The notes under the pieces: generated by a model
What the model was told of the DNA's origin: nothing
The model's input: the letters and a program-made list of their open reading frames with translations, nothing else
Databases searched by the model: none
Shown: one piece after another, positions 1 to 6,744 of the stretch
How the letters are laid out: the number at the start of each line of letters is the position of its first letter
How positions within the stretch are numbered: position 1 is the stretch's first letter
Made by a program: the position numbers and the translations under genes
DNA from: Clostridiales bacterium DTU092
Lineage (GTDB): Bacteria > Bacillota > Clostridia > Caldicoprobacterales > Caldicoprobacteraceae
Assembly (NCBI GenBank): GCA_001513505.1
Contig: LFTM01000304.1
Coordinates: 1-12,393 of the forward strand
Length of the DNA: 12,393 nucleotides
Reading direction: 5' to 3'

Positions 1-1
1 C

Positions 2-94
2 GTAAGCGAGTTTGATGAAAGCCTGGAGCGAGTTTTACTTATTTCTAGCCTTGGAACTCCAGCGATCGGAATAGTATTCTGCAAATTAATATAG
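2..94 (+). other. Possible 3' tail of a gene cut by the window edge
   Basis: Two overlapping frames stay open from the left edge. One runs from base 2 to a TAG at 92-94 (30 codons, hydrophobic towards its end, ending in FCKLI). The other follows a TAA at base 3, has an ATG at 15 and stops at 72-74, giving a 19-residue peptide beginning MKAWSEFYLF. Neither can be identified, and no clear terminator follows. The stretch could be the end of an upstream gene, a remnant, or non-coding. It does not show whether the usual wal-operon partners lie upstream. Confidence 0.2.
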
Positions 95-112
95 TTAATG
101 ATATTCTGCAAA
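75..112. repeat. Short direct repeat (11 bp, two copies)
   Basis: The 11-base word TATTCTGCAAA occurs at 75-85 and again at 102-112, 27 bases apart start to start. The second copy lies in non-coding DNA. Two copies of so short a word may be chance. They could also mark a small dispersed element or a binding site. Confidence 0.3.
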
Positions 113-168
113 CAAAGCATACACGTTCACTACAAAATTTGAAAAGGTGCATGAAGCAGCAAAAGTTT

Positions 169-210
169 TTGACAAAATACATAGCTATGTTTTTTAATAT
201 ATATTATAAT
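169..210 (+). promoter_or_regulatory. Putative sigma-A promoter upstream of the WalJ/YycJ gene
   Basis: A perfect -35 hexamer TTGACA lies at 169-174. After an 18-base spacer comes TTTAAT at 193-198, a 5/6 match to the -10 consensus. A perfect TATAAT at 205-210 is too far from that -35 but could serve with a weaker one. The DNA here is very AT-rich, so chance matches are likely. Transcription would start about 90-105 bases before the ATG at 313. The rest of the leader (211-312) shows no convincing riboswitch or terminator structure. Confidence 0.4.
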
Positions 211-312
211 AATGAATAAGTTGGTTTTAAAAAGCTCATACCGGAAAATCCGAGTACAATTATGACCGTTAATTTGCAAAAGAAAAATCTATAGATGGGA
301 GAAGCGGGTTTT

Positions 313-1110
313 ATGGGTTTAAAAGTGTGTTCACTCTCAAGTGGCAGCAGCGGTAATGCGACGTACATAGGAACTGACAGGGCAAATATACTGGTGGACG
401 CAGGATTATCGGCCAAATATATCATAAAGGCACTTAAACATATAAACATATCCCCCTCTGATCTGGATGCTATTCTTGTATCCCATGAACATACTGATCA
501 TATAAAGGGAGCAGGTGTGTTATCCCGTAAATTTAACATACCGGTATATGCAAACCAGCAGACATGGGAAGCCATGAAAGATAAGCTTGGGAATATAAAA
601 AGCAATAATATGCGGATATTTTATACGAACATGGATTTTTATATAAAGGACATAAATGTTCAATCCTTTGCAATACCCCATGATGCAGCGGAACCGGTGG
701 GTTTTTGTTTTTATCACGGCAACAAAAAAATTAGTATTGCAACCGATTTAGGACATACTAACAATAGCATTATCAGGACGGTCATGGATTCGGATCTGAT
801 TTTGCTGGAATCCAACCATGATTTAAATATGCTCCAGGAAGGTTCCTATCCATGGCCATTAAAAAAACGTATAATGGGCAGATACGGTCACTTGTCCAAT
901 GAACAGGCCGGCCGGGCTTTGGTTGAAATGCTCAAAGGCAAAGTGATCTATGTCCTTCTGGCGCATTTGAGCAAAGACAACAACTTTCCTCAACTTGCAT
1001 ATGAAACGGTAGTGGACATACTTAATGAAACGGGTATCCGGCCGGGGAAGGACGTAGTTATAGATATGACTTACAGGGAAGGAATCAGTAATTTTTATCA
1101 TATTGGCTAA
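313..1110 (+). CDS. walJ: WalJ/YycJ-type metallo-beta-lactamase-fold hydrolase
   Basis: A 265-residue cytoplasmic protein of the YycJ/WalJ branch of the metallo-beta-lactamase superfamily. The family opening KVCSLSSGSSGNATY is at residues 4-18. The metal-binding signature HEHTDH is at 58-63. Further likely ligands are H123-D124, D145 in ATDLGH, H193 in YGHLSN and H218 in LLAHLS; this pattern fits two bound metal ions. In Bacillus and Streptococcus WalJ belongs to the walRK cell-wall operon and has been linked to cell-wall or DNA-repair processes; its substrate is not firmly known. ATG 313 is preferred to the in-frame ATG at 295, because GGGAGAAG at 297-304 sits 8 bases before 313 and nothing similar precedes 295. 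It also places the conserved start MGLKVCSL at the N-terminus. The HtrA gene follows after 60 bases, an arrangement like yycJ-yycK. There is no signal peptide or membrane segment. Confidence 0.9.
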   Translation: MGLKVCSLSSGSSGNATYIGTDRANILVDAGLSAKYIIKALKHINISPSDLDAILVSHEHTDHIKGAGVLSRKFNIPVYANQQTWEAMKDKLGNIKSNNMRIFYTNMDFYIKDINVQSFAIPHDAAEPVGFCFYHGNKKISIATDLGHTNNSIIRTVMDSDLILLESNHDLNMLQEGSYPWPLKKRIMGRYGHLSNEQAGRALVEMLKGKVIYVLLAHLSKDNNFPQLAYETVVDILNETGIRPGKDVVIDMTYREGISNFYHIG

Positions 1111-1170
1111 TCGTCTATTTTTTGGGATTGGGGGTGTTATTAAGCAGGATTTTAAGGAGGAAATACCGCT

Positions 1171-2298
1171 GTGAAAATGCCAAAACATTGGATCTCCATA
1201 CTGGTATGTGGATTTTTAGTGATAGAATTGCTGCTTCTGGTTATCTCGTGCGGATGGGGGGTTACTGAAACGCCGCGGGAGCCGGACTACAACTACTCAC
1301 AGAGTAATGAAGGCAATCCCGCGCCTATTGAGGTTCAACAGGAGAATAAAGCGTCAAATCATTCTATTGCCCGGATTATAAAAAAAGTAAGCCCATCCGT
1401 TGTGGGGATTTCAACGGTACATATGACAAGAGATTCGTTATTGGATGATGCTGAGCTAATAGAAGGGATTGGTTCGGGGGTAATTGTGCATTCTACAGGC
1501 TATATCCTGACCAATGAGCATGTGGTCGGAGGAGATCCTGAAAATATAAAAGTTATTCTTGAGAACGGTGATGAACTGGAGGGCCGTAATCTGTGGTCGG
1601 ATCCCACTCTGGATTTGGCTATTGTTAAGGTGGATGCGGTTAATCTGCCTGCTGCCGTTCTTGGAAACAGCCAACAGCTTGAGGTAGGTGATATGGCTAT
1701 TGCCATAGGTACTCCTCTGGGGCTGCAGTTTAAACACACGGTTACCTCCGGGATTATCAGCGCTCTTAACCGCACCGTTAAGGTCCCGACGGAACGGGGC
1801 CAGAACTATATGGAAGATTTGATTCAAACAGATGCATCCATAAACCCCGGGAACAGCGGCGGACCACTGATCAACGCAAATGGTGAGGTGGTCGGGATTA
1901 ATACCATTAAGGTAACCAGTGCTGAAGGGATAGGTTTTGCGATTCCTATTGAGGTAGCCAAACCGGTCATCAGGCACTTTATTGAGGAGGGTGAATTTGT
2001 TACCCCGTACATTGGGATTGTAGGTTTTGATAAGGAGATAGCACGGTATTACAAGCAGGAAAAAGATATACAGGAAGGCGTGTATGTAGTCGATATAGAT
2101 GAGCGGGGACCTGCGTATAAGGCGGGTATAAGAGTTGACGATATAATAACCCGTGTGGGGGACATAAAGGTTACAAAGATGCTGGAGCTTAGAAGCGCTA
2201 TTTATTCATATAAAGTGGGAGACAGGGTCGGTATTCGTTTTATTAGGCGGGGTAAAGAGCATGTTGTTGAAATGGTGCTGGGCAAAAAACCAATATAG
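1171..2298 (+). CDS. htrA: HtrA/DegP-like serine protease with one PDZ domain
   Basis: A 375-residue envelope quality-control protease. A hydrophobic N-terminal segment (residues 8-26) is followed by a Pro/Asn/Glu-rich linker to about residue 60, a trypsin-like domain (about 65-270) and one PDZ domain (about 278-372). The catalytic triad is visible: H117 in LTNEHVV, D148 in TLDLAIVKV, S229 in NPGNSGGPL. The domain order and length match DegP/HtrA proteins of Firmicutes, which act outside the membrane on misfolded or secreted proteins. The N-terminus is unusual: VISC (24-27) fits a permissive lipobox, so C27 may be lipidated instead of the segment acting as a plain membrane anchor. A glutamate (E19) lies within the hydrophobic stretch. 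The GTG start at 1171 is chosen because AAGGAGG (1154-1160) lies 10 bases before it; ATG 1177 would give a spacing of 16. It follows the WalJ gene, and the CPBP protease starts 34 bases after it, so the three are probably co-transcribed. Confidence 0.93.
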   Translation: MKMPKHWISILVCGFLVIELLLLVISCGWGVTETPREPDYNYSQSNEGNPAPIEVQQENKASNHSIARIIKKVSPSVVGISTVHMTRDSLLDDAELIEGIGSGVIVHSTGYILTNEHVVGGDPENIKVILENGDELEGRNLWSDPTLDLAIVKVDAVNLPAAVLGNSQQLEVGDMAIAIGTPLGLQFKHTVTSGIISALNRTVKVPTERGQNYMEDLIQTDASINPGNSGGPLINANGEVVGINTIKVTSAEGIGFAIPIEVAKPVIRHFIEEGEFVTPYIGIVGFDKEIARYYKQEKDIQEGVYVVDIDERGPAYKAGIRVDDIITRVGDIKVTKMLELRSAIYSYKVGDRVGIRFIRRGKEHVVEMVLGKKPI

Positions 2299-2332
2299 AT
2301 AGATAAATAATGGTTTGAGGAGGAAGAGCTTT

Positions 2333-3337
2333 ATGGATTATGTTAACGGAAGAAGGGATGGGCCGCAACAGCATAACTGGCCAACCATATTCGGCTGTAA
2401 TATGCTATATTTTATCGTCCTCGCATTAATGATTCTGTTATCCGGAGCAGTAGGCGTATTAAGACTGGAACTGGCGGACACCGGGCAATGGCTGACAGCC
2501 ACCTTCATTATGGAGATTCTGGTAATAGGCATTCCCCCTGTCTTATACCTGTTATTAAGAAAAATAGATATAAGACAGACTGTCCGGCTAAACAAAACAG
2601 GGGTAAAAGAACTGCTTCTGGTCCTGGGAATGGCAGTGTCCGGCTATGGCATTGTATCTTTCATAAATTTAGTATGGTACTGGATATTGAGCCGTTTTGG
2701 CACACCTGTCGCACCGGTATATCCACCTATCAATAATGGCGGACAGTACATAACGGGCTTACTGGTAATGGCGTTAACCCCCGCTCTGGTGGAGGAGTTT
2801 TTATTCAGAGGCGTAATGCTGAGAGGGTACGAAAGGCTAGGGACCAAAGTATCAATAATTACAACCGGTGTTCTTTTTGCCGTCCTTCATTTGCGCATTA
2901 CCAATATACCCGCTATTATTTTCCTGGGTATAATGATTGGTTACGTGGTTGTAAGAACAAATTCCATTTTTTCTGGTGTGTTGTACCATTTCACACAAAA
3001 TGCCATATCCATATCCCTGCTCTATTTTCAGGAGATTGCCAGAGATTACCTGCAGGATGCCGGAGCTGTGCAGGATAATATGGCTAACATACCACCTGAG
3101 ATGTGGATAGGTGTTATCATAGTGTGGGGAATAATAGCGTTATTTTCTATAGGATTTTTTCTGTTGTGTGTAACCGCCTTTCATCGTACAACCCGGTTCA
3201 GGGCGGAGGCTGAAAGCCCTGTGACCATGGAAACAAGGGTGCTGACCCTTAAGGAGATGCTGCCTTTAATAGGGTCGGGTATTATAGTTGCTATAACGCT
3301 GCTCATTGAAATTATGGCTATGATCGGCAAAATATAG
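2333..3337 (+). CDS. CPBP-family intramembrane metalloprotease (CAAX protease-like)
   Basis: A 334-residue polytopic membrane protein with about seven or eight hydrophobic segments. All three motifs of the CPBP (Abi/Rce1-like, CAAX protease) family are present: EEFLFRG at 154-160 (glutamates 154/155, arginine 159), FAVLH ending at H186, and HFTQN at 219-223 (H219, N223). These residues form the metal-dependent active site within the membrane, so the protein is probably active. Bacterial members include bacteriocin-immunity proteins and membrane-protein processing enzymes; the substrate cannot be told here. The family domain covers roughly residues 135-235; two more membrane segments follow (about 257-283 and 308-332). 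ATG 2333 is chosen over TTG 2315 because GAGGAGG (2317-2323) lies 9 bases before it and overlaps the TTG. No bacteriocin gene is visible nearby, and the link to the HtrA protease suggests a general envelope role. Confidence 0.9.
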   Translation: MDYVNGRRDGPQQHNWPTIFGCNMLYFIVLALMILLSGAVGVLRLELADTGQWLTATFIMEILVIGIPPVLYLLLRKIDIRQTVRLNKTGVKELLLVLGMAVSGYGIVSFINLVWYWILSRFGTPVAPVYPPINNGGQYITGLLVMALTPALVEEFLFRGVMLRGYERLGTKVSIITTGVLFAVLHLRITNIPAIIFLGIMIGYVVVRTNSIFSGVLYHFTQNAISISLLYFQEIARDYLQDAGAVQDNMANIPPEMWIGVIIVWGIIALFSIGFFLLCVTAFHRTTRFRAEAESPVTMETRVLTLKEMLPLIGSGIIVAITLLIEIMAMIGKI

Positions 3338-3390
3338 CAGCTGCGGATTTCAAAAAATTCACAAATTATTCATACATTATGGAAAATCTT

Positions 3391-3419
3391 TTGCTATAAT
3401 GTTAATGGAAAATTATAAT
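3391..3419 (+). promoter_or_regulatory. Overlapping promoter candidates for the Gld-type ABC unit
   Basis: The 122-base gap after the CPBP gene holds two candidates. The first is an extended -10, TGC followed by TATAAT at 3395-3400, with no good -35. The second pairs TTGCTA (3391-3396, 4/6 match) with TATAAT at 3414-3419 over an ideal 17-base spacer. Either would start transcription 30-55 bases before the TTG start at 3460. No terminator for the upstream genes is visible in the gap, so read-through is also possible. Confidence 0.5.
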
Positions 3420-3459
3420 TATATATAAGAACATATAAAAATGCAATGGGGGGATACAA

Positions 3460-4407
3460 TTGGTTCAGGTTATAAATTTGACAAAACGGTACGGACAGCA
3501 CGTAGCAGTTGACAATGTCAGTTTTTCTGTGGAAAAAGGCGAAATCGTGGGTTTTTTAGGTCCGAACGGTGCAGGAAAAACCACTACCATGAACATTATC
3601 ACCGGTTATATATCCGCTACTGAGGGTTCTGTTAAGGTAGATGGGTTTGATATTCTTGAAGAACCTGAGGAAGTTAAAAAGAGAATAGGATATATGCCGG
3701 AATTTCCACCCCTTTATTTGGATATGACGGTTCAGGAATATCTAAATTTTGTAAGCGACATAAAGAAGATTGACCGTGTAACCAAAAAAAGAAGTATGGA
3801 AAAGATCATGGACATGGTCAAAATTGGTGATGTCCGTAAAAGGTTGATCAAAAACCTGTCCAAAGGGTACAGACAAAGGGTTGGACTGGCACAGGCGTTA
3901 ATAGGTGCGCCTCCGGTTCTCATATTGGATGAACCGACTGTAGGTCTGGATCCGAAGCAGATTATCGAAATCCGGAATCTTATTAAGGATTTAGGAAAAG
4001 AGCACACAATAATTTTAAGCTCCCATATTCTGCCGGAGGTTAGTGCTGTTTGTGAACGGGTGCTGATAATAAACAAGGGAAAAATTGTCGCCAGCGATAC
4101 CCCGGAGAACTTGTCCAAACGTTTGGGGGATACGGGAAGGCTAGCAGTCAGGGTGGCTGGCCCTGAACGACAGGTTCTCAAATTAATCAGAGGGCTTGCG
4201 GGTATAAAGAGTGTCGAATCTACCGGCGTAAAGGAACCCGGAACTGTTGATATACTGGTAGAAGCCGAGAAGGATATTGACATACGCAGACCGGTATTTT
4301 ATGCGTTGAGCCGGGCCGAATATCCCATCCTGCAAATGAAGCCCCTTGATCTGACTCTGGAGGAAATATTCCTGCAGGTAACAACACAAGAGAAGGAGGT
4401 TTCGTAG
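3460..4407 (+). CDS. ABC transporter ATP-binding protein, GldA-like
   Basis: A 315-residue cytoplasmic ATPase that should power the permease encoded next. Walker A is GPNGAGKT (34-41), the signature is LSKGYRQR (133-140), Walker B is VLILDE (153-158) and the switch histidine is H189. At the Q-loop the sequence is GYMPEFPPLY, with a glutamate in the usual glutamine position, as is common in the GldA/CcmA-like ABC-2 group. Residues from about 225 to the end form the C-terminal extension of this group, ending in the conserved LTLEEIFLQVT. In Flavobacterium GldA belongs to the gliding-motility ABC transporter; here the label is one of family only. The start is TTG 3460: GGGGGG (3448-3453) lies 6 bases before it, and the protein begins VQVINLTKRYG as relatives do. 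The permease starts one base after the stop. Confidence 0.93.
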   Translation: MVQVINLTKRYGQHVAVDNVSFSVEKGEIVGFLGPNGAGKTTTMNIITGYISATEGSVKVDGFDILEEPEEVKKRIGYMPEFPPLYLDMTVQEYLNFVSDIKKIDRVTKKRSMEKIMDMVKIGDVRKRLIKNLSKGYRQRVGLAQALIGAPPVLILDEPTVGLDPKQIIEIRNLIKDLGKEHTIILSSHILPEVSAVCERVLIINKGKIVASDTPENLSKRLGDTGRLAVRVAGPERQVLKLIRGLAGIKSVESTGVKEPGTVDILVEAEKDIDIRRPVFYALSRAEYPILQMKPLDLTLEEIFLQVTTQEKEVS

Positions 4408-4408
4408 A

Positions 4409-5272
4409 ATGCTAGCGGTATTCAGAAGAGAATTAAGAGCATATTTCTTATCGCCAACAGGATATATTTTTATGGGATTTTTCCTGTTACTTTCAGGTTT
4501 TTTCTTTGCATTCTCCAATCTGTTTCCAGCCAGCCCGAGCTATATTAACGTGCTGGGCAGTATAACATTTATATTTCTGATAGCTGTTCCCATACTGACT
4601 ATGAGACTTCTGTCAGAGGAAAGCCGTCAAAAGACCGATCAGCTTCTTCTTACCAGCCCGCTTGGTGTAACCGGTATGGTACTGGGCAAGTATTTTGCTG
4701 CGGTAGGAATGTTTTTGATAACGCTGTTGGCAACCTGCTTGTATCCGATTATTTTAAGCTTTTTCGGAACCATAGCAGTGTGGGAAGTTGTCGGTGGATA
4801 TATCGGTTTCTTTTTACTGGGTTCCGCATTTATTTCAATTGGCCTGTTCGTGTCTTCTTTGACCGACAATCAGGTAATTGCTGCCGTTGTTACATTTAGC
4901 GCATTATTATTCATCTGGATATTGGACTGGGTCCTTCAGGGACTGCCAACCGACAGAGCCTCAGGCATAGTTTTTGCCTGTGTAGTGGTTGCCGGTATTG
5001 TAGCTCTTGTATATTTTTCAATCAGAAATATATTTGTTAGCGTGGTTATTGCGCTGATTGGCCTGGGCGGTGTGGCAGCACTTTATATAACAAATGAGTT
5101 TTTCTTTGATGGTTTAATTGTCAGGGCTTTGGAATGGTTTTCATTGCTCAAGAGGTATGAAGATTTTACAATGGGGATTTTGAGTTTAAGCCCGATAGTG
5201 TACTATATAAGTTTTTCTTCCATATTCGTGTTTTTAACGGTACGAATGATTGAGAAGAGAAGATGGAGTTAA
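4409..5272 (+). CDS. ABC-2 type permease, GldF-like
   Basis: A 287-residue membrane protein with about seven or eight hydrophobic segments (roughly residues 16-38, 48-68, 93-118, 124-148, 154-175, 188-204, 207-226, 259-282). The cytoplasmic loop after the second segment carries RLLSEESRQKTDQLLLTSPL (66-85), the hallmark of GldF-like ABC-2 permeases, which probably contacts the ATPase. The protein should form the membrane channel of the complex, normally as a dimer. AAGGAGG (4393-4399) lies 9 bases before the ATG, inside the end of the ATPase gene, so translation of the two is likely coupled. The substrate is unknown; the ABC-2 superfamily includes exporters of drugs, polysaccharides and lipids as well as complexes that do mechanical work without clear transport. 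Confidence 0.9.
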   Translation: MLAVFRRELRAYFLSPTGYIFMGFFLLLSGFFFAFSNLFPASPSYINVLGSITFIFLIAVPILTMRLLSEESRQKTDQLLLTSPLGVTGMVLGKYFAAVGMFLITLLATCLYPIILSFFGTIAVWEVVGGYIGFFLLGSAFISIGLFVSSLTDNQVIAAVVTFSALLFIWILDWVLQGLPTDRASGIVFACVVVAGIVALVYFSIRNIFVSVVIALIGLGGVAALYITNEFFFDGLIVRALEWFSLLKRYEDFTMGILSLSPIVYYISFSSIFVFLTVRMIEKRRWS

Positions 5273-5289
5273 TAGGGGGGAGAAGGGTA

Positions 5290-6744
5290 ATGAAGTCAGG
5301 TTTTAAATTAAGCTTTAGCAGTATAAGGAATTCTTTCAGAGACAAGAAATTTAAGTATGGCGGTTATGCAACATTGATGACTGCAGTTGTAATTGCCATT
5401 GCAATAATTATCAACCTGGTAGTGGACCAGATTAACTGGAAATTGGATTTAACGCAGAATCAGATGTTTTCCCTCTCCGACCAGACTTATAAGGTGCTCG
5501 ACAACCTGAAACAGGATATTAAGATAATCGGTTTGTATGAGACCGGGAAAGAGGATCGTGTTATAACTGAAATCATAGACCGGTATCAAACCCGGTCAAA
5601 AAGGGTTACCTTTACAACAATAGATCCTGAGAGATATCCTCAACTGGTTGCAAAATATGAGAAAGACGGTACATCATTGACTACTGGAAGTCTGATCGTA
5701 GAAAGCGGTGACCGCTACAAAATAATCAACCGTTATGATTTGGTAAATTATAGCTTTTCTAATGCTTACAATCAGCCTCAGGCTCAGTCCCTGGCAGTAG
5801 AACAGCGGCTCACCGGAGCCATACTCTATGTAACTGCTGAAGAGCTGCCCGTTATCTACATGCTGGAGGGTCATGGTGAGGATTCACTGGCTGATGATAT
5901 AATCAAGCAGCTTGAAATAGAAAACTTTACAACAGAGAATCTGAATCTCATGACTCAGGATGAAGTGCCGGAAGACGCCCATGCGCTGGTTATATTTTCT
6001 CCCAAAAGGGATCTCACAAAGGAAGAAGAAGAAAAGTTAAGAAAATATTTGGAAAACGAGGGCAGAGCTATATTCATAATGAAATATTTAAGCGAAGAAC
6101 TCCCTAACTTCCAGGCGCTGCTGAAGAGTTATGGGGTTACAATAGATCGCAGCATGGTTGTTGAGGGTGACAATAACATGCATGCGGGCAATCCTCTGTA
6201 CCTGGTGCCAAAACTGGAGAGTCACACCATTTTAAGTCCATTAAAGACCAGTCAGATGTATATGCTGGTACCAGGAGCCCAAAGTATACAGATTCTGGAT
6301 GTTAAAAAGCGTTCATTAAAAATAGAACCCTTGCTTGTAACCTCGGAGAACTCATGGGCCAAGACCAATATGGAATCAACAACTATCGAGAAGGAAGAGG
6401 GCGATCTGGAAGGTCCCTTCAACATTGCGGTTGCTATAACGGACGAAGTATATGAAGACAATAAAAAGAAAGAGACAAAGCTGGTTGTAGTTGGTAATGC
6501 TGACTTCCTGAGTTACAACCTGATTTCACAGGTGCCCGGCAATGCCAATTTCCTGTTAAACAGCTTAAACTGGATACAGGACAGGGAAGAGAGTATATCC
6601 ATACGTCCTAAGAGTCTGACGGTACCGCGTCTTAATATAAACGCATCACAGCAGTTAATCTTAGCCGGTGTGGTTATAATCTTGATCCCGCTTATCATAC
6701 TGGCGTCAGGGTTTATTGTTTGGCTGAGGAGGAGACATCTATGA
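5290..6744 (+). CDS. GldG-like ABC-type auxiliary protein
   Basis: A 484-residue protein anchored at both ends: one membrane segment at about 26-45 and another at about 456-480, with the large middle region predicted outside the cell. The first segment is followed by LDLTQNQMFSLSDQT (52-66), the classic opening of GldG/ABC_transp_aux proteins. The family's central domain follows, including the strand LPVIYMLEGHGE (186-197), and VVVGNADFLSYNLI and NFLLNSLNWI lie near the C-terminus (about 399-430). Flavobacterium GldG works with GldA and GldF; elsewhere the role of this family is undetermined. ATG 5290 is chosen over in-frame ATG 5263, which lies inside the permease gene: GGGGGGAG (5275-5282) is 7 bases before 5290. 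The end overlaps the next gene by ATGA. Confidence 0.88.
   Translation: MKSGFKLSFSSIRNSFRDKKFKYGGYATLMTAVVIAIAIIINLVVDQINWKLDLTQNQMFSLSDQTYKVLDNLKQDIKIIGLYETGKEDRVITEIIDRYQTRSKRVTFTTIDPERYPQLVAKYEKDGTSLTTGSLIVESGDRYKIINRYDLVNYSFSNAYNQPQAQSLAVEQRLTGAILYVTAEELPVIYMLEGHGEDSLADDIIKQLEIENFTTENLNLMTQDEVPEDAHALVIFSPKRDLTKEEEEKLRKYLENEGRAIFIMKYLSEELPNFQALLKSYGVTIDRSMVVEGDNNMHAGNPLYLVPKLESHTILSPLKTSQMYMLVPGAQSIQILDVKKRSLKIEPLLVTSENSWAKTNMESTTIEKEEGDLEGPFNIAVAITDEVYEDNKKKETKLVVVGNADFLSYNLISQVPGNANFLLNSLNWIQDREESISIRPKSLTVPRLNINASQQLILAGVVIILIPLIILASGFIVWLRRRHL

Noticed and set aside
211..312. Possible riboswitch or attenuator in the leader of the WalJ/YycJ gene
   Set aside because: Only a very small inverted repeat (CGG/CCG near 242-252) is visible; no conserved riboswitch core or T-tract terminator is seen.
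1456..1977. A 173-codon open frame on the minus strand inside the HtrA gene, and a second one overlapping it
   Set aside because: Both lie opposite a protease with a full catalytic triad and PDZ domain; their translations show no recognisable domain.
2333..3337. CPBP protease as a bacteriocin-immunity gene
   Set aside because: No bacteriocin precursor, double-glycine leader or peptidase-type ABC exporter is visible nearby.
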